DNA of 15,538 nucleotides from an uncultured Paenibacillaceae bacterium (GTDB lineage: Bacteria; Bacillota; Bacilli; Aneurinibacillales; Aneurinibacillaceae), in NCBI GenBank assembly GCA_937874515.1, contig CALNBV010000274.1, positions 1 to 15,538 on the forward strand, read 5' to 3'. How positions within the stretch are numbered: the stretch's first letter is position 1; each line of letters opens with the position of its first letter. The position numbers were made by a program, and so were the translations under genes. The notes below the pieces were generated by a model. That model was not told the origin of the DNA. It worked only from the letters and a program-made list of their open reading frames with translations, and ran no database searches. Positions 7,382 to 15,204 of this stretch are shown here, piece by piece.

Positions 7382-7419
7382 AGAAAAGGCCCACGGTTTA
7401 ATACCGTTGGGCCTTTTCT
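7382..7419. terminator. Shared terminator of argS and the convergent membrane gene
   Basis: A 16-17-bp stem, AGAAAAGGCCCACGGT (7382-7397) with ACCGTTGGGCCTTTTCT (7403-7419), has one bulged base and a TTAAT loop. On the plus strand it is followed by a T-run (7422-7427). On the minus strand the T-rich arm plays the same role. The loop contains the stop codon of the minus-strand gene, so the two genes end within the same hairpin. Confidence 0.88.
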
Positions 7420-7769
7420 GCTTTTTTACTATAAATTAATAGATAAGCAAACATCGTTATAATCATCAGGTTTACAACAATAATCATCCCTAACACAACA
7501 TTGAAAATCAATTCAAACTGAATAAGGGTATAAAGGATTAAGGCATAGATAATGCTCGCAAAAAAGGAAAGAAAGCCGCACTTGTGACGGATTGTTACCA
7601 TTTCCGGGTCGTTGCTAAAAATTTTTGGTGGCAAATAGGCGTTAAAAAGAGATACAAGGCCAAGGGTAATAAAAGATATTCCGGAAACATACTGATAGCA
7701 TAGCATGAAAATACCACCTATGAGTAATGGAATACCGATAATAATAAAGACCCAGCGGTTGGGTTTCAC
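7398..7769 (-). CDS. Small hypothetical membrane protein, four predicted helices; 5' end at the fold-back axis
   Basis: I do not recognise this 123-residue protein. Hydrophobic segments at about 7-25, 28-46, 65-85 and 87-112 predict four membrane helices, with a charged loop (KIFSNDPEMVTIRHK) between the second and third and a basic C-terminus (SKKAEKAQRY). Such short multi-helix proteins are common orphans in Bacillaceae. The GTG start occupies the last bases of the arm (7769-7767) and no ribosome binding site precedes it, since upstream sequence is just the mirror copy. The real gene may start further upstream in sequence lost at the axis, so it should be treated as possibly 5'-truncated. 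The terminal residues AEKAQRY are encoded within one arm of the shared terminator with argS. Confidence 0.6.
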   Translation of the reverse strand: MKPNRWVFIIIGIPLLIGGIFMLCYQYVSGISFITLGLVSLFNAYLPPKIFSNDPEMVTIRHKCGFLSFFASIIYALILYTLIQFELIFNVVLGMIIVVNLMIITMFAYLLIYSKKAEKAQRY

Positions 7770-7777
7770 GTGAAACC
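7762..7777. promoter_or_regulatory. parS-like ParB-binding site at the axis of symmetry
   Basis: GGTTTCACGTGAAACC matches 14 of 16 positions of the conserved parS sequence TGTTTCACGTGAAACA; the inner 14 bases are identical and only the outermost pair differs. ParB/Spo0J binds this palindrome and spreads from it to organise the origin region. The site lies exactly on the axis, so its left half may be a mirror of the right half rather than native sequence; only GTGAAAC on one side is independent evidence. Confidence 0.5.
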
Positions 7778-8141
7778 CAACCGCTGGGTCTTTATTATTA
7801 TCGGTATTCCATTACTCATAGGTGGTATTTTCATGCTATGCTATCAGTATGTTTCCGGAATATCTTTTATTACCCTTGGCCTTGTATCTCTTTTTAACGC
7901 CTATTTGCCACCAAAAATTTTTAGCAACGACCCGGAAATGGTAACAATCCGTCACAAGTGCGGCTTTCTTTCCTTTTTTGCGAGCATTATCTATGCCTTA
8001 ATCCTTTATACCCTTATTCAGTTTGAATTGATTTTCAATGTTGTGTTAGGGATGATTATTGTTGTAAACCTGATGATTATAACGATGTTTGCTTATCTAT
8101 TAATTTATAGTAAAAAAGCAGAAAAGGCCCAACGGTATTAA
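7770..8141 (+). CDS. Small hypothetical membrane protein, mirror copy
   Basis: This is the exact counterpart of the gene at 7398-7769, now on the plus strand and head-to-head with it: the two GTG starts abut at the axis as CAC|GTG. The same four hydrophobic segments (about 7-25, 28-46, 65-85, 87-112) are encoded. The 15 bases before the GTG contain no purine-rich ribosome binding site. The reading frame also continues open backward across the axis for some codons, so the annotated start has no support other than being the first candidate codon. Function unknown. Confidence 0.55.
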   Translation: MKPNRWVFIIIGIPLLIGGIFMLCYQYVSGISFITLGLVSLFNAYLPPKIFSNDPEMVTIRHKCGFLSFFASIIYALILYTLIQFELIFNVVLGMIIVVNLMIITMFAYLLIYSKKAEKAQRY

Positions 8142-8157
8142 ACCGTGGGCCTTTTCT
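8120..8157. terminator. Shared terminator, mirror copy
   Basis: The hairpin lies between the plus-strand membrane gene and minus-strand argS. Its 16-17-bp stem with a one-base bulge holds the last codons of the membrane gene, and the stop codon (8139-8141) sits in the loop region. Confidence 0.85.
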
Positions 8158-8159
8158 AT

Positions 8160-9830
8160 TTACATACGTTCAGGTGCAGACACACCGATGAGACGCAGAC
8201 TATTCTGGATTGTAATTTGTACAGCCTTCATTAAGGCAAGACGTGCCTGAGTAAGGCCTGCATTGTCTGTAATAACCTGTTCTGCATTGTAGAAGCTATG
8301 GAGCAGGGTAGCCAGGTCATATACATAACGGACCACACGATGAGGTGCAAGGGCTGCAGCCGCTTCCCCTATTTCTTCCGGGAAAGCCCCAAGGTGTTTT
8401 AAGAGATCCGTTTCCTTCTCGCTAGTTAAGCCGGAAAAGTCCGCTGCATTCAGATCCAAGGCAATGCCATTTTCTTCGGCTTTGCGGAAAATGCTGCAAA
8501 TACGGGCATGAGCATATTGCACATAGAACACAGGGTTTTCATTGGATTTAGAAATGGCCAAATCCATATCAAAATCCAAATGGGCATCCTGGCTGCGCAT
8601 GGCGAAGAAGTAGCGTGTAGCATCGGTCCCTACCTCTTCCATTAAATCACGCATGGTTACCGCTTTCCCCGTACGCTTGGACATTTTCACCTTTTCTCCG
8701 CCCTGATAGAGGCTAACCATTTGGTTAATTAATACCACTAATTGTTCCGGGCGATGGCCAAGACACTGCATGGCTGCTTTCATACGGGGAATATAGCCGT
8801 GGTGGTCGGCACCCCAAATGTTAATTAACCGGTCAAATCCCCTGCTGTATTTGTTTTCATGGTAGGCAATATCCGGTGTTAAATAGGTATAAGTTCCATC
8901 TTGCTTAATAAGCACCCGGTCTTTGTCATCCCCAAAATCTGTAGAACGAAGCCAGGTGGCCCCATCCTGTTCATAAATATAGCCACGCTTTCTTAATTCC
9001 TCTAATGCCTCATTGATGGCCCCGTTTTGATAGAGGGACGTTTCACTGAACCATTCATCGAATTGCACCCGGAATTCACCCAGGTCCACTTTTATTTTTT
9101 CTAATTCCCGGTCACGTCCCCAACCTTTGAAGTGCTCAAAGCGTTCCTGGGGATCCATTTCCACATACTTGGCGCCATCTTTTTCTGCTAATTCTTTCCC
9201 GAATTCAATGATATCCTGACCATAGTAGCCGTCTTCAGGCATGTCCACTTCTTTACCAAGGGCCTGGAAGTAGCGGGCTTCAATGGATTTCGCCAGGTTT
9301 ACAATTTGGTTTCCTGCATCATTTATGTAGTATTCCCGTTGGACATCATACCCTGCATAAGCAAGGACGTTGCATAAGGCATCACCGAAGGCCGCACCAC
9401 GGGCATGGCCTAAGTGAAGGTCCCCTGTAGGGTTGGCACTTACATATTCCACCTGTACTTTTTCATGGTTTCCAGATTCGGTGCGGCCATAATTTTCTCC
9501 AGCCTGAATGACCTGGCCTACAACCCCTGTTAAGTAGGAGTTATCCATATAGAAATTAATAAAGCCAGGGCCTGCAATTTCAATTTTGGAAATGCTGGCC
9601 GCTTCTTTATGGAAATTCTCCACGATTGCTTCAGCAATCTGGCGGGGATTGCGGCGGGCAATCCGGGTTAATTGCATAGCAATATTGGTTGCGTAGTCTC
9701 CATGGGCTTTTTCCCGTGGAATTTCTAAAATAATTTCGGGAATTTGTTCAGCTTCAACAATTCCAGCTTGCTGTACTGCCTGTTTAATTTCTTCAATAAT
9801 CTTATTTTTCGTTTGTTCAACGATATTCAC
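8160..9830 (-). CDS. argS: Arginyl-tRNA synthetase, mirror copy
   Basis: This copy encodes the same 556 residues as 5709-7379, with no substitution, frameshift or early stop. The HLGH (HIGH) motif is encoded at 9416-9405 and the KMSKR loop at 8687-8673. The GTG start at 9830 has GGAGG 7 nt upstream, inside the end of the ywiB copy. A second, perfectly conserved argS head-on to the first would be exceptional for an essential single-copy synthetase gene. This supports reading the right arm as a duplicate view of the same locus rather than a second gene. Confidence 0.93.
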   Translation of the reverse strand: MNIVEQTKNKIIEEIKQAVQQAGIVEAEQIPEIILEIPREKAHGDYATNIAMQLTRIARRNPRQIAEAIVENFHKEAASISKIEIAGPGFINFYMDNSYLTGVVGQVIQAGENYGRTESGNHEKVQVEYVSANPTGDLHLGHARGAAFGDALCNVLAYAGYDVQREYYINDAGNQIVNLAKSIEARYFQALGKEVDMPEDGYYGQDIIEFGKELAEKDGAKYVEMDPQERFEHFKGWGRDRELEKIKVDLGEFRVQFDEWFSETSLYQNGAINEALEELRKRGYIYEQDGATWLRSTDFGDDKDRVLIKQDGTYTYLTPDIAYHENKYSRGFDRLINIWGADHHGYIPRMKAAMQCLGHRPEQLVVLINQMVSLYQGGEKVKMSKRTGKAVTMRDLMEEVGTDATRYFFAMRSQDAHLDFDMDLAISKSNENPVFYVQYAHARICSIFRKAEENGIALDLNAADFSGLTSEKETDLLKHLGAFPEEIGEAAAALAPHRVVRYVYDLATLLHSFYNAEQVITDNAGLTQARLALMKAVQITIQNSLRLIGVSAPERM

Positions 9831-9832
9831 AT

Positions 9833-10270
9833 TTATTCCTCCAATCCCTCTATTCGACGAATATAGCATGTTACCCGGTTTTGGCCGACTTCTTGTCCAT
9901 TTAAACGCAAATCATATCTCCACATCACCCCAAGGAATTCACCCTGGGTGTCTTTTTCACAAATAATTTCATGAGTATGTGTTTCCATGAACATCTTACC
10001 TGTGGGATTTATATACGTTCCACTGGTAAGTACACCTGTGCGGAAAGGTTGTCTCATGGTTACCTGGCCCCTGCGAATGACAGTTATCTCATTTTCTGAG
10101 ATTTTGAGAAGGGATGGACCCTGCTCTTCTTGAAAAGAGATAAACCAATGGTTCCCTTTCTGGTGCAATTGGGCCGGATACTTTTCCCTATGGCTTTCTG
10201 GTTCATCTTCCTGAATCCCAAAATAGCTTACCATTTCCATGATCACAGATTGGGAAGCTCTATTTTCCAT
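9833..10270 (-). CDS. ywiB: DUF1934 family protein (YwiB-like), mirror copy
   Basis: Identical to 5269-5706 on the opposite strand: a 145-residue soluble beta-rich protein of unknown molecular function, read into argS with 2 nt between its stop and the argS GTG. The start is the ATG at 10270-10268 behind GAGGTG; the in-frame GTG at 10279 belongs to the ribosome binding site. It lies behind the speE terminator copy and has no clear promoter of its own. Confidence 0.82.
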   Translation of the reverse strand: MENRASQSVIMEMVSYFGIQEDEPESHREKYPAQLHQKGNHWFISFQEEQGPSLLKISENEITVIRRGQVTMRQPFRTGVLTSGTYINPTGKMFMETHTHEIICEKDTQGEFLGVMWRYDLRLNGQEVGQNRVTCYIRRIEGLEE

Positions 10271-10324
10271 GGAAATCACCTCAATTTTATCAGTTAATTC
10301 TATATTACGTTTTTTTTCTTATAA

Positions 10325-10362
10325 AATAAAGAAATGAAACCCGCCAAAAACGGGTTTCATTT
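10325..10362 (-). terminator. Rho-independent terminator of speE, mirror copy
   Basis: A perfect 12-bp stem (10362-10351 with 10343-10332) with a 7-nt loop is followed on the minus strand by a T-rich tail, 8 nt after the stop codon of the speE copy. Confidence 0.87.
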
Positions 10363-10370
10363 GCAAAACT

Positions 10371-11201
10371 TTACTTCGTTAAATCTTCTACAAACTTGGG
10401 CAACACGAAAGCGGCTTTATGAAGCTTCGGTGTATAATATTTGTTTTCCATTTCCGGGATGGAATTAACATCCACTTCTTCTGGATCGTATTTTTTGGAA
10501 CCAATGGTAAAAGTCCACAATCCACTTGGATAGGTGGGAACATTCGCAGTATACACTTTGCAAATTGGGAAGATTTCTTTTACGTCCCGATTTACCTTTT
10601 GAATTAAATCCCCTTTAAACCAGGGGTTGTCTGTTTGGGCAACAAACATGCCTTCTTCTTTTAACGCATCATAAATCCCTTGATAAAATCCCCGTTCAAA
10701 TAAAGGTGCTGCTGGTCCTACAGGCTCTGTAGAATCTACCATGATTACATCATAGAGGTTTTTGCTTTTTACAATGTGCATGAAGCCATCATCAACTTTT
10801 ACTTCAACACGCTCGTCCTCTAATTTGCCAGCGATTTCTGGCAAATACTTTTTGGAGTATTCAATAACCTTGCCATCAATTTCTACAAGGGTCGCTTTTT
10901 TCACTTTATCATGTTTTAAAATTTCACGGATTACGCCACCGTCTCCGCCGCCAACAACGAGAACGTGTTCTGGGTTAGGGTGGGTATTTAAAATAGGATG
11001 AGCAACCATTTCATGATATACGAATTCATCCTTTTGTGAAGTCATAACCATTCCATCAAGAAATAACATGTTGCCGAATTCAGCGGTTTCTGCAATTTCT
11101 AAGTTTTGGAATTCCGTTTGTTCTGTATGTAAAGTTTTATTAATTCGAATTGTAATGCCAAAGTCTGGTGTTTGTTTTTCAGTATACCACATGCCACCCA
11201 T
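10371..11201 (-). CDS. speE: Spermidine synthase, mirror copy
   Basis: Identical in every residue to the product of 4338-5168: a 276-residue aminopropyltransferase with the decarboxylated-SAM loop GGGDGG encoded at 10952-10935 and the VDSTEP motif with the probable general base D156. The ATG at 11201 follows the same GGGGG ribosome binding site. It is divergent from the PBP copy at 11394 and separated by the same 192-bp promoter region. No speB lies beside it. Confidence 0.94.
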   Translation of the reverse strand: MGGMWYTEKQTPDFGITIRINKTLHTEQTEFQNLEIAETAEFGNMLFLDGMVMTSQKDEFVYHEMVAHPILNTHPNPEHVLVVGGGDGGVIREILKHDKVKKATLVEIDGKVIEYSKKYLPEIAGKLEDERVEVKVDDGFMHIVKSKNLYDVIMVDSTEPVGPAAPLFERGFYQGIYDALKEEGMFVAQTDNPWFKGDLIQKVNRDVKEIFPICKVYTANVPTYPSGLWTFTIGSKKYDPEEVDVNSIPEMENKYYTPKLHKAAFVLPKFVEDLTK

Positions 11202-11234
11202 GAGATGTCCCCCTTTAATTCAATCCAAAATTAT

Positions 11235-11263
11235 ATTCTATCCTTATTGTATAACATTGTCGA
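11235..11263 (-). promoter_or_regulatory. Probable sigma-A promoter of speE, mirror copy
   Basis: On the minus strand TCGACA (11263-11258) and TAGAAT (11240-11235) are 17 nt apart, each with one deviation from consensus, leading into the speE copy at 11201. Confidence 0.48.
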
Positions 11264-11325
11264 AACTTTAAAACAAAAAACATTATATAGGACATACAGG
11301 AAAAATCAAGAGTAATCTATTAATT

Positions 11326-11356
11326 TGAATAGGGGATAGTAAATAATCCCATACTA
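11326..11356 (+). promoter_or_regulatory. Sigma-G (forespore) type promoter of the PBP gene, mirror copy
   Basis: TGAATA (11326-11331), an 18-nt spacer, and CATACTA (11350-11356) precede the PBP ATG at 11394 by 37 nt, giving a short leader that holds the ribosome binding site AGGGGGA. In this arm the promoter reads on the plus strand. Confidence 0.63.
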
Positions 11357-11393
11357 AATAAAGGGAAAGTCACGGGAATCAGGGGGATTTGTC

Positions 11394-13424
11394 ATGAAGC
11401 TAGAACAAAAAGTTCGCAAAAGGGCCCGTTTATTGCGCTGGCAATGGTGGGCGAAAGCGATAGGTATAGGGTTCGGGACGGGTATTGTACTTTTTTTGTT
11501 CCTTGTTCTTTATTTGCGGTCCCAGCCTTTACCTGAATCAAGAATAAATGAAACAACCACTGTCTATGGAGAAGGTAATCAAGTGATTGCTGCTTTATAT
11601 AAAGGGGAAAACCGGGATTCCATTGCCCTTGAACAGGTTCCTTTATATTTACGGCAAGCAACCATTGCAGTAGAAGATCGAAAATTTTATGAACACCCAG
11701 GGTTTGATGTGACCCGTTTAGTCGGCGCAGGATTAACAGACCTGACCCACATGGCCAAACTCCAGGGGGGCAGTACCATAACCATGCAGTTAGCCCGCAA
11801 TCTATACTTAAATCTGGATAAAACCTGGAGCCGTAAAGTAAAAGAAGCCCTTTTAACACTCCAATTGGAGTTAAATTATTCCAAAGATCAATTGCTGGAA
11901 CTGTACTTAAACCAAATTTACTATGGCCATTCTGCATATGGGATTGAAGCTGCTGCCCAAACTTATTTTAATAAGAAAGCATCTGAGTTGAATTTAGCAG
12001 AATCCAGTTTGCTTGTCGGCCTTCCTAAAGGCCCCAAATATTATTCCCCTTTTCTCAATTTTAACAGGTCAAAAGAACGGCAATATCTTGTGTTGCAAGC
12101 CATGGTGGAAGAGGGATACATTAGCAGAACACAAGCAGAGGCAGCCTTTAAAGAACCTTTGCAATTGGCAACGAAAAAGGCCTCTACCCAAAAGATGATG
12201 GCCCCTTATTTTATCGATTATGTGACCCATTTAGTAAAAGAGAAATATCAAATAGATGAACATACCTTTCAACATGGAGGGTTAAAAATCTATACGACTC
12301 TTGATCCTGCTATACAAAAAGCGGCGGAAGAAGCAGTACAAAAAAATCTCCCACAGGATGCCCCTTTACAGGCTGCTTTGATTTCCATCGATCCGAAAAC
12401 TGGATTTATAAAAGCCCTTGTAGGGGGAAGGGATTATAAAGAAAGCCAGTATAATCGCGTTTTTGCAAAGCGTCCACCAGGTTCCTCCATTAAGCCTATG
12501 TTATACATGGCTGCACTGGAAAATGGGTTTACCCCTTTAACTCTGGTTAAAGATGAACCCACAACCTTTACTTATGAAGATGGAAAAGATTATAACCCAA
12601 AAAATTTCAAAAATAGATATACAAACAACTTCATTAATATGAGAAATGCAATCAAACAGTCTAATAATATTTATGCAGTCACAGCCCATATGCAAATTGG
12701 AAATGAGAAAATGATTGATATGGCAAAACGATTAGGAATTGGATCTAACCTTAGCCTCCTTCCTTCACAAGCTTTAGGGCCAGACCCCGTATCCCCTTAT
12801 GATATGACTGTGGCCTATGGAACCATCGCCAATCAGGGCAAACGTATGGAACCCCTGGCAATTAAAAAGATTGTAGATAAAGAAGGGAATGTTCTTGTAG
12901 AAAATGAAGCAAGGGGGACACAGGTTGCAGACGGGGACAATGCCTTTGTTTTATCCTATTTAATGCAAAGCGTTTTTGAACAGGGAGGAACAGCGGCCAG
13001 CATTCATCATCTTCTTAATCGTCCTATAGCAGGTAAAACGGGATCCACAGATTATGATTCCTGGTTATGCGGTTTTACCCCTCAACTGGCGACCACTGTT
13101 TGGATTGGGTATGATGATAACCGTAAAATTGAAGATAAATATACCCGAAAAGGGCAGCCTATTTGGGGAGAGTTTATGGCCAATGCCTTAAAAAATCAGC
13201 CGAAAGTGAACTTCGAGGTGACACCAGGTGTTGTAGCCGCTTATATTGATCCAACCAGCAATCAACTTGCTACAGAACAGTGCCCGACTAAAGAGCTTAT
13301 GTATTTCAAACTGGGGACTGAACCCACAGAATCCTGCGAGCTTCATCCATCCCTTAAAAAAGAGCAGGAGAAGAAGAAGAAGAATGGGACGATTTGGGAA
13401 CGGTTTAAAGGGTGGTTTAAATGA
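11394..13424 (+). CDS. pbpG: Class A penicillin-binding protein (PbpG/PBP2d-like), mirror copy
   Basis: This plus-strand copy encodes the same 676 residues as 2115-4145. Landmarks: membrane anchor codons at about 11451-11519; glycosyltransferase catalytic E94 at 11673-11675; SSIK of the transpeptidase at 12483-12494; KTG at 13035-13043. The TGA stop at 13422-13424 is also the first three bases of the terminal repeat TGAGGTG of the adjacent element, so the Lys-rich C-terminus (KKKKNGTIWERFKGWFK) ends exactly where that element begins. If the element is an insertion, the native C-terminus could once have been longer; comparison with orthologues would show this. Confidence 0.91.
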   Translation: MKLEQKVRKRARLLRWQWWAKAIGIGFGTGIVLFLFLVLYLRSQPLPESRINETTTVYGEGNQVIAALYKGENRDSIALEQVPLYLRQATIAVEDRKFYEHPGFDVTRLVGAGLTDLTHMAKLQGGSTITMQLARNLYLNLDKTWSRKVKEALLTLQLELNYSKDQLLELYLNQIYYGHSAYGIEAAAQTYFNKKASELNLAESSLLVGLPKGPKYYSPFLNFNRSKERQYLVLQAMVEEGYISRTQAEAAFKEPLQLATKKASTQKMMAPYFIDYVTHLVKEKYQIDEHTFQHGGLKIYTTLDPAIQKAAEEAVQKNLPQDAPLQAALISIDPKTGFIKALVGGRDYKESQYNRVFAKRPPGSSIKPMLYMAALENGFTPLTLVKDEPTTFTYEDGKDYNPKNFKNRYTNNFINMRNAIKQSNNIYAVTAHMQIGNEKMIDMAKRLGIGSNLSLLPSQALGPDPVSPYDMTVAYGTIANQGKRMEPLAIKKIVDKEGNVLVENEARGTQVADGDNAFVLSYLMQSVFEQGGTAASIHHLLNRPIAGKTGSTDYDSWLCGFTPQLATTVWIGYDDNRKIEDKYTRKGQPIWGEFMANALKNQPKVNFEVTPGVVAAYIDPTSNQLATEQCPTKELMYFKLGTEPTESCELHPSLKKEQEKKKKNGTIWERFKGWFK

Positions 13425-13713
13425 GGTGCCTTTTTAATCAAATAGTGACTCGAGCTACGCCGGCAAAGATGTATCAGGGCGCTTCACCCTCCCTTCGGGC
13501 GCGCCTTCAAAACATCTGGGTAAAAAATAAAGGATGCGCCGAAAAGAAAGCTAAAGCCTTTCCTTTCGGCATAAGCCAACTAAGCAGTTGCCTTCGCAAG
13601 CTTGGCACCGGCTAAGTTTCCTTTACGATTGAAGGCTTTTTTCGCCCTACGTTCGGCCTTGCTTTGTTACGGCTTGTTCGAAAGTCACTTTATTGATTTA
13701 AAAAAACACCTCA
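13422..13713. repeat. MITE-like structured element, mirror copy
   Basis: The same 292-bp element as 1826-2117, with terminal repeats 13422-13450 and 13683-13713. Read in this orientation it begins with the PBP stop codon, continues through hairpins at 13467-13517 and 13538-13570, and ends in an A-rich stretch before the outer CACCTCA. A 64-codon open frame at 13421-13615 overlaps it but shows no ribosome binding site and no protein-like character, so I treat the element as non-coding. Confidence 0.58.
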
Positions 13714-13722
13714 CACTTATAC

Positions 13723-13745
13723 TTAAGAATTTTACAAATTCTTAA
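13723..13745. repeat. 23-nt near-palindrome, mirror copy
   Basis: TTAAGAATTT and AAATTCTTAA around a 3-nt loop, between the element and the bidirectional terminator. Being nearly symmetric, it reads the same in both arms except for its loop (TAC here). Confidence 0.48.
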
Positions 13746-13753
13746 TGTGAAAT

Positions 13754-13785
13754 AAAAAGGGAGAGCCGGCCAGCTCTCCCTTTTT
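13754..13785. terminator. Bidirectional intrinsic terminator, mirror copy
   Basis: An 8-bp GC-rich stem GGGAGAGC/GCTCTCCC extended by five A-T pairs on the outside, giving a T-run on both strands. It lies between the plus-strand PBP copy and the minus-strand HD copy. Confidence 0.87.
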
Positions 13786-13793
13786 ATTGTCCT

Positions 13794-13856
13794 AGTATAG
13801 ATATACAATCTATACTTTCTGATTCTAACTCAAATAAGAATTTCAAATCAATTCTT
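13794..13856. repeat. Two small inverted repeats, mirror copy
   Basis: AGTATAGAT/ATCTATACT (13794-13816) and AAGAATT/AATTCTT (13836-13856). The stretch between this and the HD gene end (13857-13911) holds no recognisable signal other than an isolated TTGACA at 13855-13860 that lacks a partner -10 box. Confidence 0.45.
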
Positions 13857-13911
13857 GACAAAATTTATTCACAATTTGTTCATAATTTCGTGGAATTTTG
13901 GAGGATTATCT

Positions 13912-15204
13912 CTATGAAAACATTGCTAACCTCCGGTAAATTTCCTCTACCACTCTAGAGTCCCTTGTTCCATCCTCCAATAAATCCCTTGGATAATATA
14001 ATTTATGGTCATAGCGGCGTTTCCCAGAAATGGATTCAACAAGAGTCGAGCATTTGGAAAGTTCCTCCACTTTACCCCCTGGAAAAAGGATGTTAATGGG
14101 AACCCGTTCTTCATCTCCTGCCCGATATACATCATAAGGGAGGTCAGAAGGGGAATCCACAGCCAAATAATAATCCGGATCAATATGAATGGAACGAAAT
14201 AACTCTTTTAATTCTCCCATCCATTCCGGGTTGGAATCATCTTCTTCATACTCCACATATTTAAAAAGTTGGCGATCCATGAAACGATGGCATAAGTCAC
14301 TAAGAATTGGATCTGTTTCTTTCCTCCATTCACCCATATAAAATAAAACCACGGATTCATCCAGGTCTATATATTCCTGTAAAGTAATCCTTTGTTGGAA
14401 AAAAGAGTGGAAATGGAGGGGTTCACGGTTGAATTGATAGCCCTGTTCATAAAGGGTTTTTACCCGTTCAAATATTTTTCTAAGAATGACTTCTGCACTG
14501 CGGGTTGTAGGATGAAAATACACCTGCCAGTACATTTGATATCGGGATACAATATAATCCTCTACAGCATGCATCCCCGTATGTTTAATAGCCACTTTTC
14601 CTGCATAAGGGCGCATGACCCGCAAAATTCGCTCCATGTCAAAAAAACCGTAATTGGTGCCTGTATAATATGTATCTCTTAATAAATAATCCATGCGGTC
14701 AGCATCAATTTGGCTTGAAATCATGCTTGTAATTAAGGTGTTCCTATGGGTTTTCCCTATAACCTGGGAGACCTGTTGGGGAAAATCCTGGGACACGCCC
14801 TGCAAAACCTTATTCACCTGAGTGTCTCCCTCAATAATCGCCTGGGACCATTCCTCATGGTCGGTTCCAAAAACTTTCTCGAAAGAATGGGAGAAAGGCC
14901 CATGGCCCAGGTCATGGAGAAGAGCTGCACTTAAGGCGAGTAATTTTTCCTCTTGTGTGAAAGAGACTTTGCCCTCAAATTGAAGAAGAATGCGGCGGAC
15001 AACTTCATACACACCAAGGCTATGATTAAACCTGCTATGTTCCGCACCATGAAAGGTGAAATAACAGGTCCCTAATTGGCGAATGCGACGCAGGCGTTGA
15101 AATTCAGCGGAATTGATTAAATCCCAAATTAACTTGTCCTTCACATGTACATAACGATGGACAGGGTCGCGAAATACTTTTTCCTCCATTAATCCTTCAG
15201 CCAT
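13912..15204 (-). CDS. ywfO: HD-domain phosphohydrolase, YwfO / SAMHD1-like family, mirror copy
   Basis: The 430-residue product is identical to that of 335-1627. The catalytic HD doublet (H97-D98) is encoded at 14916-14911, and the remaining metal ligands H61 and D167 are also kept. The start ATG at 15204 overlaps the pseudouridine synthase stop by 8 nt and follows the ribosome binding site AGGGGGA. dNTP hydrolysis is inferred from family membership only. Confidence 0.87.
   Translation of the reverse strand: MAEGLMEEKVFRDPVHRYVHVKDKLIWDLINSAEFQRLRRIRQLGTCYFTFHGAEHSRFNHSLGVYEVVRRILLQFEGKVSFTQEEKLLALSAALLHDLGHGPFSHSFEKVFGTDHEEWSQAIIEGDTQVNKVLQGVSQDFPQQVSQVIGKTHRNTLITSMISSQIDADRMDYLLRDTYYTGTNYGFFDMERILRVMRPYAGKVAIKHTGMHAVEDYIVSRYQMYWQVYFHPTTRSAEVILRKIFERVKTLYEQGYQFNREPLHFHSFFQQRITLQEYIDLDESVVLFYMGEWRKETDPILSDLCHRFMDRQLFKYVEYEEDDSNPEWMGELKELFRSIHIDPDYYLAVDSPSDLPYDVYRAGDEERVPINILFPGGKVEELSKCSTLVESISGKRRYDHKLYYPRDLLEDGTRDSRVVEEIYRRLAMFS

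Noticed and set aside
13421..13615. 64-codon open frame inside the structured element (mirror at 1924-2118)
   Set aside because: No ribosome binding site, composition unlike a protein, and it overlaps the PBP stop and the hairpins; treated as non-coding.
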